Shown here: piece by piece, positions 7,923 to 15,825 of the stretch
Layout: the number at the start of each line of letters is the position of its first letter
How positions within the stretch are numbered: the first letter of the stretch is position 1
DNA from: an uncultured Lachnospiraceae bacterium
Lineage (GTDB): Bacteria > Bacillota > Clostridia > Lachnospirales > Lachnospiraceae
Reading direction: 5' to 3'
Length of the DNA stretch: 64,000 nt
Assembly: GCA_902792005.1 (NCBI GenBank)
Contig: CADAXW010000003.1
Span: 62,001 to 126,000, forward strand
Translations under genes and position numbers: made by a program
The notes under the pieces: model-generated
Told to the model about the DNA's origin: nothing
The model's database searches: none
Seen by the model: only the letters and a program-made list of their open reading frames with translations

Positions 7923-9569
7923 ATGAATGATGAATTTGGTACATTCTCTTACGGAGATGAAGAAAGAAGCGAGGCTCCTCAGAAGAAGCATGAGAAAAAA
8001 TGGACACCGGAACCGTATCGTGAGAAGATCACATCCGCAGATAACTATTCCAGACTGGATTACTCCAGACAGGAGGCACTGAGGCCCTCTGAGAGATATG
8101 CCCCCGGAGGGAGCGCGGGAAATACAGGAATTGTAGGAAATACAGGGAATGCAGACAACCTGCGGTTTGCACCGGCTGGATATCAGCCGCAGAGCTATGC
8201 TCCTCAGAATGCCGGAGTGAATCCGGCAAATGCAGGAGTGAATCCGGCGAATGCATATCCCCGGAATCCATATCAGGCAAGTCAGACGAATCAGACAAGG
8301 CAGGCGAGTCCGGCGGGTCCGGATTCCCCGAAGCCTTCAAAGAATTCAGGTTCGGAGAAGAAAAAAGACTCCTTCGGAAAGAAGATCCTGCTGACAGCAG
8401 TCCTGGGTCTTGTGTTCGGACTGGTGGGCGGCGGCGCATTTCTCGCGCTGAATGCAAGTCATATCTTCGGAAAATCGGAGAAGGAGGAGAGTGGTATCGT
8501 TCAGACCACCACAACCGCTTCCGCAAAGAATACAGAGGATAACGGCACTTCGACGATCAAGCCGCAGGATACGGTGCATGATACGGAAACGTCTAACACC
8601 ATCAACTATGATGTGGCAGAGGTTGTTAAGAAGGCACAGCCCTCCATCGTTTCCATCACCACAAAGAGCAAGCAGCAGTATCAGTATTTCTATCAGCAGT
8701 TTGAGCGGGAAGCCGAGGGTGCCGGCTCCGGTATCATTTTCGGAGATAGTGATGATCATTCCACTCTGTATATTGCAACAAATCACCACGTGATCGAAGG
8801 GGCAACGGAGATCAATGTCGGTTTCTGCGACGGACAGGTGATCAAGGCCAAGGTAACAGGTTCAGACAGTACAAATGACGTGGCAGTGGTTGAGATCCCC
8901 ATGAGTGACATCCCCGACAGCACAAGAAAAGCCATCTCCTTTGCAGCCATCGGAGATTCCGACAAGCTTCAGGTTGGTGAGCCTGCCATCGCCATCGGCA
9001 ACGCTCTGGGCTACGGCCAGTCTGTAACCGTTGGTTATATCAGTGCCCTGAACCGTTCTATCTCCGGTAGTGAAGGAAGCTACATCCAGACAGATGCAGC
9101 CATCAACCCCGGTAACAGCGGCGGCGCACTGATCGATGCGCACGGATGTGTGATCGGTATCAATTCAGTTAAATATGTGGATAACAAGGTAGAAGGTATG
9201 GGCTTCTCCATCCCCATCAACCGTGCAGTGACCATCATAGAACGTTTGGTGGACGGAAAGACCAACGGTAAGGTTTATATCGGGATCAGCGGAGCAAATA
9301 TAACTTCGGAGTATACACAGATCTACGGCTTCCCGGAAGGCGTGTATGTGAAGAAGGTGAATTCCGGTTCTCCGGCAGAGTCCGCAGGGCTCCATGAGGG
9401 AGATATCATTGTAGGTATTGAAGGTCATGAGATCAAGACCATGGAGAGCCTGATCGAGTATATCCAGAACTACTCCGCAGGGACCGAGATCAGTGTTGAG
9501 GTTTATCGGGCGAATGCCATGGGCCAGTATGAGAGTATGACCATCGGCGTGGTTCTGGAAAATGAATAA
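7923..9569 (+). CDS. htrA: HtrA/DegP-like membrane-anchored serine protease
   Basis: The 548-residue protein has a cytoplasmic low-complexity N-terminus rich in Pro, Asn and Gly (about 1-150), one membrane helix (about 154-177), a trypsin-like protease domain with His289 in TNHHV, Asp319 in TNDVAV and Ser399 in NPGNSGGAL, and one PDZ domain (about 455-545). It degrades or refolds damaged proteins outside the membrane. The start was chosen at the ATG seven bases after AAAGGAGG; an upstream in-frame ATG has no site. A tandem 21-bp duplication encodes NAGVNPA twice in the N-terminal region. The tgt gene follows at 38 bases. Confidence 0.95.
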   Translation: MNDEFGTFSYGDEERSEAPQKKHEKKWTPEPYREKITSADNYSRLDYSRQEALRPSERYAPGGSAGNTGIVGNTGNADNLRFAPAGYQPQSYAPQNAGVNPANAGVNPANAYPRNPYQASQTNQTRQASPAGPDSPKPSKNSGSEKKKDSFGKKILLTAVLGLVFGLVGGGAFLALNASHIFGKSEKEESGIVQTTTTASAKNTEDNGTSTIKPQDTVHDTETSNTINYDVAEVVKKAQPSIVSITTKSKQQYQYFYQQFEREAEGAGSGIIFGDSDDHSTLYIATNHHVIEGATEINVGFCDGQVIKAKVTGSDSTNDVAVVEIPMSDIPDSTRKAISFAAIGDSDKLQVGEPAIAIGNALGYGQSVTVGYISALNRSISGSEGSYIQTDAAINPGNSGGALIDAHGCVIGINSVKYVDNKVEGMGFSIPINRAVTIIERLVDGKTNGKVYIGISGANITSEYTQIYGFPEGVYVKKVNSGSPAESAGLHEGDIIVGIEGHEIKTMESLIEYIQNYSAGTEISVEVYRANAMGQYESMTIGVVLENE

Positions 9570-9607
9570 ACTACCGTGAAATACACGGCAGAGGAGAAAA
9601 CAGATTT

Positions 9608-10750
9608 ATGTACAAATTAATCGCAACCGACCACAGGGCGAGAAGCGGACAGTTCATAACGCCCCATGGTGTGATAGAAACTCCGGTTTTCATGAATGTG
9701 GGAACCGTGGCAGCGATCAAAGGAGCAGTGAGTGCCGAGGACCTGGAGGGAATCGGCACTCAGGTTCTGCTTTGCAATACCTATCATCTGCATGTCCGAC
9801 CCGGAGATGAACTGATCAAGGATCTGGGCGGGCTGCAGCCCTTTACGACCTGGCAGGGCCCCATCCTTACGGATTCGGGGGGCTTCCAGGTTTATTCTCT
9901 TGCTAAGCTTCGTGCCATCAAGGAGGAGGGGGTCTCCTTTGCCTGTCATATCGACGGCCATAAGATCTTTATGGGACCGGAGGAGAGCATGACCATTCAG
10001 TCGAATCTCGGCTCCACCATTGCCATGGCATTTGACGAATGCCCGCCGGCCAAGGCGGACCGCTCCTACATCCAGCCCTCCGTAGATCGGACCTACCGCT
10101 GGCTTCTTCGCTGCAAGGAGAAGCTGGAGGAGTTGAACCGGACTCCCGGAACCGTGAATCCCGAGCAGTATCTCTTCGGGATCAATCAGGGCGGAGTCAT
10201 CGAGGACATCCGCATCGATCATGCGAAGCGCATCGCGGAGCTGGACCTTCCGGGCTATGCCATCGGCGGTCTGGCCGTGGGCGAAACTCATGAGGAAATG
10301 TACCGTGTCCTGGACGTTACGGTGCCACATTTGCCCCAGGATCGTCCTGTATATCTGATGGGAGTCGGAACGCCGGAGAATATCCTGGAGGCGGTAAACC
10401 GGGGCGTGGACTTCTTTGACTGCGTCTACCCCAGCCGCAACGGACGGCATGGACAGGTATATACTCATTACGGAAAGTTGAATTTAAAGAACAAGTGCTA
10501 TGAGAAGGACACCCGCCCCATCGAGGAGGGCTGTGGATGTCCGGCCTGCAGACGGTACAGCCGTGCGTATATCCGCCATCTGCTGAAGGCAGGAGAGATG
10601 CTGGCCCTTCGTCTGGCAGTGCTTCATAACCTGTATTTTTATAATCATCTGATGGAGGAGATCCGCACCGCCATCCGGGAACAGAGATATCAGAAATTCA
10701 TGGAGGAAACTCTGGACCGGATGCACAGTGGAGAAGATGGGATTTCATGA
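9608..10750 (+). CDS. tgt: tRNA-guanine transglycosylase
   Basis: This 380-residue enzyme exchanges guanine 34 of GUN-anticodon tRNAs for preQ1 in the queuosine pathway. The family pattern is complete: GVIETPVFMNVGT near the start, the substrate-binding LTDSGGFQV, the nucleophile region FDCVYPSRNGRHGQ, and the C-terminal zinc site C-x-C-x2-C (GCGCPAC) followed later by VLHN. Length is typical. The usual partner queA is not next to it; downstream lies yajC, an association common in bacteria together with secDF. A gap of about 80 bases with its own promoter separates it from yajC. Confidence 0.97.
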   Translation: MYKLIATDHRARSGQFITPHGVIETPVFMNVGTVAAIKGAVSAEDLEGIGTQVLLCNTYHLHVRPGDELIKDLGGLQPFTTWQGPILTDSGGFQVYSLAKLRAIKEEGVSFACHIDGHKIFMGPEESMTIQSNLGSTIAMAFDECPPAKADRSYIQPSVDRTYRWLLRCKEKLEELNRTPGTVNPEQYLFGINQGGVIEDIRIDHAKRIAELDLPGYAIGGLAVGETHEEMYRVLDVTVPHLPQDRPVYLMGVGTPENILEAVNRGVDFFDCVYPSRNGRHGQVYTHYGKLNLKNKCYEKDTRPIEEGCGCPACRRYSRAYIRHLLKAGEMLALRLAVLHNLYFYNHLMEEIRTAIREQRYQKFMEETLDRMHSGEDGIS

Positions 10751-10759
10751 AATTTGAGG

Positions 10760-10788
10760 TTGCATTTTTCTTTATAATAAAGTAATAT
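10760..10788 (+). promoter_or_regulatory. Candidate promoter of yajC
   Basis: TTGCAT and TAATAT are spaced by 17 bases, about 45 bases before the yajC start. Confidence 0.45.
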
Positions 10789-10831
10789 GTAGAACGTATT
10801 TTAATTTGGTTAACGGATAAGGAGATTGAAC

Positions 10832-11266
10832 ATGAGTGTATTTTTAAGTGGTGGTACAGGCTCTACGGGCGGAAGCATGCTGATGATCGTTTTGTATCTG
10901 GCATTCTTCATCGTTTTGATGTATTTTCTGATGATCCGTCCTCAGAAGAAGCAGGCAAAGAAGCAGGATGAGCTGCAGAACTCTCTGGAGCCGGGTGATA
11001 ACATCATGACAACCAGCGGTTTCTTCGGAACGATCCTGGATATCGTTGATGATACCACTGTTATTGTTGAGTTTGGTAATAACAAGAACTGCCGTATCCC
11101 TATGCACAAGAGAGCCATTGCAGAGGTTGAGAAGGCCGGCGCAGGCGAGGTTCGTGATGACGAGCCGAAGGCCATCGCAAAGGATTCCAAGGATTCCAAG
11201 GATTCAAAAGAGAAAGATTCAAAAGAGAAAGATTCAAAGGAGTCCAAGAAACAGGATTCCAAATAA
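10832..11266 (+). CDS. yajC: Preprotein translocase accessory subunit YajC
   Basis: The 144-residue protein has a single N-terminal helix (about 12-32, ending FLMIRPQKKQAKK), the hallmark of YajC, and then the conserved small domain with GDNIMTTSGFFGTI. It associates with SecDF in the Sec translocase. The ATG was chosen because AAGGAG lies seven bases before it; a TTG six bases earlier is too close. The C-terminal third is a low-complexity Lys/Asp/Ser tail (KDSKDSKEKDSKEKDSK) built from short tandem DNA repeats such as GATTCAAAAGAGAAA, making it longer than the usual 90-110 residues. Confidence 0.93.
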   Translation: MSVFLSGGTGSTGGSMLMIVLYLAFFIVLMYFLMIRPQKKQAKKQDELQNSLEPGDNIMTTSGFFGTILDIVDDTTVIVEFGNNKNCRIPMHKRAIAEVEKAGAGEVRDDEPKAIAKDSKDSKDSKEKDSKEKDSKESKKQDSK

Positions 11267-11295
11267 CAGGAATCTTTTGTTTTACGGAGGTTGAT

Positions 11296-12066
11296 ATGCA
11301 GGGCAGAAAGAATAAAATTGCAGCGGTAGTGATTGCTGCGGGACTGCTCATGGGTCTCTCTGCTTGTACAGATGCAGAACCGGAAGACGAGAAGTACGTA
11401 TCTCCCACATTTAACACGGAAGTCGTGACCAGAGGGGATGACGGTAAGCCGATTGAGAAATCAACCGAGAAGGTGGAGGCAGAGAAGAGCGAGCTGTCTA
11501 CGGCAGAAGCCATAGAGGGCAAGGATCTTGAGACGGATCTTTCCACAAGCACCACCATTGCCGGTACCTATGAGAACGGGAATTATTACAATCCGTTTGT
11601 CGGCCTTGCGATCCAGTCGGATGATATCTGGAGATTCTACGATGCACCCGGGGTTGCGGAAGCCACCGGTCTTACGGAGGATGAGGTAAATGACCTCTGG
11701 TACGGGGTTGTGAGCCCGCATTCTGTAAAGACCATGACCTGCTGCATCGCTTATAAGAAGGATACAGGCTCCAACCTGATCATTTCCTATATCAACCCGA
11801 AACTCTATTATATGCAGAATATGACAGCCCGGGAATACCTGGAGCTTTCCTCAAGATCCGTAAAGGGTGCTGAGGTAAAGAATGTGGAATATCTGGGCCA
11901 GGTCTATGCTACGGTGGAACTGCCGGAGGAAAAGGAGGGAACGGGAAAGAGAGTCCAGTTCGCCATGCGAAAGGATGATCTGATCGTGCTTCTCACCTAT
12001 ACGCTCCAGGGAGAGGATACCATCGAGGAAGCAGCGGATCATGTGACCCGTCTGATCGTTCCATAG
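11296..12066 (+). CDS. Putative lipoprotein of unknown function
   Basis: The 256-residue product has a lipoprotein signal: basic MQGRKNK, a hydrophobic core and the lipobox LSAC with Cys24. It would be exported and attached to the outer face of the membrane. The mature part begins with a charged linker followed by a globular domain of about 170 residues with many aromatic residues; I do not recognise the fold. ACGGAGG precedes the ATG. It is 29 bases after yajC and is followed by a strong terminator, so the two probably share a transcript. Confidence 0.8.
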   Translation: MQGRKNKIAAVVIAAGLLMGLSACTDAEPEDEKYVSPTFNTEVVTRGDDGKPIEKSTEKVEAEKSELSTAEAIEGKDLETDLSTSTTIAGTYENGNYYNPFVGLAIQSDDIWRFYDAPGVAEATGLTEDEVNDLWYGVVSPHSVKTMTCCIAYKKDTGSNLIISYINPKLYYMQNMTAREYLELSSRSVKGAEVKNVEYLGQVYATVELPEEKEGTGKRVQFAMRKDDLIVLLTYTLQGEDTIEEAADHVTRLIVP

Positions 12067-12092
12067 GATTTTTCAGGAGTTTACAGGAGTTC

Positions 12093-12119
12093 AAAAAATG
12101 CCCCGCGAGGGCATTTTTT
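12093..12119 (+). terminator. Rho-independent terminator after the lipoprotein gene
   Basis: An 11-bp stem AAAAAATGCCC / GGGCATTTTTT with a five-base loop CGCGA ends in a run of T. The A and T flanks make it potentially bidirectional. Confidence 0.92.
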
Positions 12120-12121
12120 GA

Positions 12122-12150
12122 TTGACCGAAAACTATGGAAATAGTATGAT
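12122..12150 (+). promoter_or_regulatory. Promoter of the membrane protein gene
   Basis: TTGACC and TATGAT are spaced by 17 bases directly after the terminator and about 75 bases before the start codon. Confidence 0.6.
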
Positions 12151-12225
12151 ATAGAGTGTATGGGAATGTGCCTTGACAAGGGATTTACAGAGGCATAAAC
12201 GGATAACAGAGTGAAGGAGTTGGGC

Positions 12226-12924
12226 ATGAAGAACAAGCATGGGGTAATGCATAATCTTGTGATTGGAATGACCGGAACGGCACTGCTGATGATCAGTGAT
12301 TGGCTGATGGGCGCCTGTGGACAGGGAAATGTAGCAAACGGAGTGGTTCAGAGCAATTGGGCCAAGGGAGCTGCATGGAGATATGAGGCGTCATTTTTAA
12401 TTGCAGCAGTAGCCGTATTTTTATTATATTCCGGAATGAAGGAGGCAGTGCGGCAGATCCGTATGACCAGAAGCCGTAAGGACATCTGGACGATCCGCAT
12501 GGCACAGGTCTTTGAGCTTGGCGGAACGGCGACCATAGTATCGACACTGTTCCTTCATGCAAAGGGATGCATCCTTCCGATCCTGTATAAGAAGCTGTAT
12601 TCCACATCCCTGATGGGAGCGGATATGCTTTCGGTGGTGGATGAGGTATTCTTCTACATTTCCATCCCGTTCTACGTATTGTCCGTGATCGTGATCGTCT
12701 GTACCTCGGTTCCTTATATGTATCAGGTCTTCCGGGGAAGACTTCGTGTTCCGAAGTGGTATATCATTTTGAATCCCATGGTATTCTGGGTGGTTGGATG
12801 GATCCTTCGTCTGTTCAACGCCTATGTGATCACAGACTTTACCGCATGTATGGTATCCTTCGGTCTCATGATGATGCTTTGGGGCATCCTGCAGCATGTG
12901 GCGAAGATACCTGAGAGAGAGTAG
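12226..12924 (+). CDS. Polytopic membrane protein of unknown function
   Basis: The 232-residue protein has about six membrane helices and no recognisable catalytic or transport motif. I chose the ATG that follows GAAGGAG by seven bases in preference to a GTG 15 bases earlier, which would contain that site. It ends 23 bases before the lactate dehydrogenase gene and may share its transcript. A conserved-looking feature is ISDWLMGACGQG in the first helix-loop. Function cannot be stated. Confidence 0.72.
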   Translation: MKNKHGVMHNLVIGMTGTALLMISDWLMGACGQGNVANGVVQSNWAKGAAWRYEASFLIAAVAVFLLYSGMKEAVRQIRMTRSRKDIWTIRMAQVFELGGTATIVSTLFLHAKGCILPILYKKLYSTSLMGADMLSVVDEVFFYISIPFYVLSVIVIVCTSVPYMYQVFRGRLRVPKWYIILNPMVFWVVGWILRLFNAYVITDFTACMVSFGLMMMLWGILQHVAKIPERE

Positions 12925-12947
12925 TTGTTAGCAAAGGAGGGTTAAAG

Positions 12948-13991
12948 TTGAAGAAGATTCATGAAAACAATGTTGAAAAGAATGTAAATATTCGTAAGGC
13001 AGCCATCATCGGCTGCGGATTTGTGGGTTCCTCTGCAGCATTTGCATTGATGCAGGCAGGGCTTTTCTCGGAGCTGGTGCTGATCGATGTGGATCACTCC
13101 AGAGCAGAAGGCGAGGCTATGGATATCAGCCATGGCGTTCCCTTCGCAAAGCCTATGAAGATCTATGCAGGAACCTATGATGATATCGTAGATGCATCCA
13201 TCATCGTGATCACAGCCGGTGCTGCACAGAAGCCGGGAGAGACCCGTCTTCAGCTGGTGCAGAAAAATGTTGCGATCTTCAAGAGTATCATTCCTGAGAT
13301 CGCGAAACGGGGCTGCGAGGGCGTTCTTCTGATCGTATCCAACCCGGTTGATATTCTGACCTATGTTGCTCAGAAGCTGTCCGGCTTCCCGGTAAACCGT
13401 GTCATCGGTTCCGGAACGGTTCTGGATACTGCAAGACTGAAGGCAAAGCTGGGTGATCATCTGTCCGTGGACAGCCGCGTGGTTCATGCATTCATCATCG
13501 GTGAGCATGGCGACAGCGAGCTGGCTGCATGGAGCAGTGCCATGGTCAGCGGTGTTCCGCTTTCCAAGTTCTGTGAGATGCGGGGACATTTCAATCATGA
13601 TCAGTCCGAGCGTCATATCCAGGAGACCGTAAAGAATGCGGCCTATGAGATCATTAACCGTAAGAAGGCTACCTACTACGGCGTAGCCATGGCAGTCCGC
13701 AGGATCTGCGAGGTCATCGCAAGAGATGAGAAGTCGATCCTGTCCGTATCCAGTCTGATGCAGGGTGAGTACGGTCTGACGGATGTGTGCCTGTCCATGC
13801 CGGCTATCGTCGGTGCGGACGGTGTTGAGGAGAAGATCCCGATCTCTCTGGATCAGGATGAGATCACAAATCTCATGGCTTCTGCAAGAGCTCTGAAGGA
13901 GATCACGGATTCTCTGGATCTTTCGCTTCCGGAGGAGCCGAAGGAGGAGCCGAAGCCGGTTGATCTGAATGAGAAACCCGGTGAGCGTTAG
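12948..13991 (+). CDS. ldh: L-lactate dehydrogenase
   Basis: The enzyme reduces pyruvate to L-lactate with NADH. The nucleotide-binding GCGFVGSSAAFA is at residues 22-33, the active-site His187 is in IIGEHGDSE, and the substrate loop reads AQKPGETR: Gln94 at the specificity position indicates lactate and not malate dehydrogenase, with Arg100 as catalytic loop arginine. The start is TTG, placed six bases after AAAGGAGGG. At 347 residues it is longer than the usual 315 because of a Pro/Glu/Lys-rich C-terminal tail (about the last 25 residues), which is unusual for this family. Confidence 0.94.
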   Translation: MKKIHENNVEKNVNIRKAAIIGCGFVGSSAAFALMQAGLFSELVLIDVDHSRAEGEAMDISHGVPFAKPMKIYAGTYDDIVDASIIVITAGAAQKPGETRLQLVQKNVAIFKSIIPEIAKRGCEGVLLIVSNPVDILTYVAQKLSGFPVNRVIGSGTVLDTARLKAKLGDHLSVDSRVVHAFIIGEHGDSELAAWSSAMVSGVPLSKFCEMRGHFNHDQSERHIQETVKNAAYEIINRKKATYYGVAMAVRRICEVIARDEKSILSVSSLMQGEYGLTDVCLSMPAIVGADGVEEKIPISLDQDEITNLMASARALKEITDSLDLSLPEEPKEEPKPVDLNEKPGER

Positions 13992-14002
13992 GTGGTAAGT
14001 AT

Positions 14003-14706
14003 ATGGCAATGACGAAAATGATATCCTGGAATGTGAACGGGATCCGCGCCTGCGTCGGAAAGGGCTTTGAAGAGTCCTTTCAGAAGTTGGATGCTGATGT
14101 GTTCTGTATTCAGGAAAGTAAAATGCAGGAAGGACAGCTGAAGCTGGAGCTGCCGGGCTATCATCAGGCCTGGAACTATGCAAAGCGCAAGGGATACTCC
14201 GGAACGGCGATCTTCACACGGAAGGAGCCGGAGGCCATCATCTACGGCATGGGTGTAGAGCAGCATGACCAGGAGGGACGGCTGATCACCCTGGACATGG
14301 GCAGCTACTACATGATCACGGTCTATGTTCCGAATTCGCAGAGCTTCGGAAGAAGAAGCCGGTGATCGTCTGTGGAGATATGAATGTAGCGCATCAGGAG
14401 ATCGACCTGAAGAATCCTGCCTCGAATCATCAGAACCCCGGGTTCACAGATGAAGAGCGGGAGAAGATGACGGCGCTTCTGGACAGCGGATTTATTGATT
14501 CTTTCCGCTATAAATATCCGGATCTCACGGATGCCTACTCCTGGTGGTCCTATCGATTCCATGCCAGAGAGAAGAATATCGGCTGGCGTATCGATTATTT
14601 CCTGGTATCGGAGGAGTGGAAGGATCAGATCGTGGATGCAAAGATCCACAGCGATATCTTCGGATCGGATCATTGCCCAATCGAATTGGACATCGAGATA
14701 GAATGA
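14003..14706 (+). pseudogene. xth: Exodeoxyribonuclease III, broken by an internal frame-shifting deletion
   Basis: The first frame encodes MISWNVNGIRACVGKGF, the catalytic Glu in CIQESKM and ends after VYVPNSQ with a stop at 14363-14365. A second frame, from about 14344, resumes at [19 protein letters not shown] and runs to SDHCPIELD. Both halves match one ExoIII (AP endonuclease) enzyme, but about 20-25 residues normally lying between VPNSQ and KKPVIVCGD are missing and the frame changes. All other key residues (Glu, Asp-Met-Asn, Asp-His) remain, so the damage looks recent, or is a sequencing or assembly error. The gene begins 11 bases after ldh. Confidence 0.88.
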
Positions 14707-14769
14707 TTCGAAAAAAGGGGGACCTGAGGGGTACCTGAATAGTTGCTAATATTGTAAAGGTGTAAGAAA

Positions 14770-14814
14770 TGACACGGGGACAGACCCTTTGGGGACTGTC
14801 CTCGATGTATGTCA
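14770..14814. repeat. Short degenerate relative of the GGGGACAGTCCCC repeat
   Basis: TGACACGGGGACAG at the left and GGGGACTGTCC ... TGTCA at the right form an imperfect hairpin with outer TGACA/TGTCA and inner GGACAG/CTGTCC pairs. The word composition is like the two 78-bp elements but the copy is shorter and diverged. It lies just before the ABC transporter gene. Confidence 0.6.
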
Positions 14815-14859
14815 GAACGTAGATAAAATACTCAGAAGAGGGACGGGAATGGTAGAGAA

Positions 14860-15825
14860 ATGGTAGAGGTTCATAATCTCACAAAAACATATGGAACCGT
14901 GCAGGCTCTGCGGGGCGTGGATTTTACGCTGGAGCCCGGAAAGGTTTACGGCCTTTTGGGCGTCAACGGTGCCGGAAAAACCACCACCCTTCAGCTTCTG
15001 GCCGGCTATATCACTCCCACGGCAGGAGAGGTGCTGGTGGACGGTATCTCCATGGAGAAGTCTCCGGTGGAGACGAAGCAGAAGATCGGTTATCTTCCGG
15101 AGCAGCCGCCGCTTTATCCTGAGCTTACAGTGGAGGAGTTTCTTACATTTCAGGCAGAGCTCCGCCGGATCCCGAAGAAACAGCGGGAAGAAGCTGTGGA
15201 GCAGGCTGTACGGGTTGGGAATCTTTCTTCTGTCCGGAACCGTCTCATCGGACAGCTGTCGAAGGGCTTCCGCCAGAGAGTGGGGCTTTCTGCGACCCTG
15301 ATGGGAGATCCGGAGATCCTTCTTCTGGATGAACCCACCAACGGACTGGATCCGGTTCAGATGGTGGAAATGCGGAAAATGATCCGGTCCCTGGGAAAGG
15401 ACAGGATCGTGGTGGTCAGCTCCCACGTGCTTTCCGAGATCACAAGGGAAGCGGATGAGGTGTTGATCATTGCAGCGGGACAGCTGGTGCTGTCCGGAAA
15501 AATGGATCAGCTCACGGGGGAGACCCGTGTTCTTGAAGTGGAAATAAAGGGAAGCAGAGCAGAGCTGAGACCTCTTATGGACGGCTGTCTGGCAGGCCGT
15601 AAGGTGACTGTTACGGCAACCGGGGAGGGAATGCGGCTGCTTGTCCGGGAAAAGGCAGGAGAGGACCTGAGAGAAGCCTTCTTTCATGCGGCGGCAGAGG
15701 CAGGTCTGCCGATCCTTTTCATGCAACACCGGACCGAGGATATCGAGGATGTGTTCCTTCGTGCAACGGAGGAGGCATATCTGGCGGAAAACGGACCGGA
15801 AGAGGAGGACGAAGAGAATGATTAG
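14860..15825 (+). CDS. ABC transporter ATP-binding protein, GldA-like
   Basis: The 321-residue ATPase has Walker A GVNGAGKTT, signature LSKGFRQRVGLSATL, Walker B ILLLDEPTNGLDP and switch His in SSHVLSEI. The C-terminal 100 residues form the extension seen in NatA/CcmA/GldA-type ATPases. An ATG 11 bases earlier leads to a stop after four codons, so this ATG is the start. The next gene encodes a fused permease and GldG-like auxiliary domain and overlaps by eight bases, which marks the pair as one exporter. Related Firmicutes systems are usually annotated as gliding-type ABC transporters, though these organisms do not glide by this machinery. Confidence 0.9.
   Translation: MVEVHNLTKTYGTVQALRGVDFTLEPGKVYGLLGVNGAGKTTTLQLLAGYITPTAGEVLVDGISMEKSPVETKQKIGYLPEQPPLYPELTVEEFLTFQAELRRIPKKQREEAVEQAVRVGNLSSVRNRLIGQLSKGFRQRVGLSATLMGDPEILLLDEPTNGLDPVQMVEMRKMIRSLGKDRIVVVSSHVLSEITREADEVLIIAAGQLVLSGKMDQLTGETRVLEVEIKGSRAELRPLMDGCLAGRKVTVTATGEGMRLLVREKAGEDLREAFFHAAAEAGLPILFMQHRTEDIEDVFLRATEEAYLAENGPEEEDEEND

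Noticed and set aside
12942..14183. Long minus-strand open frame of 413 codons
   Set aside because: It is the antisense frame of lactate dehydrogenase; His/Leu/Arg-rich composition without motifs.
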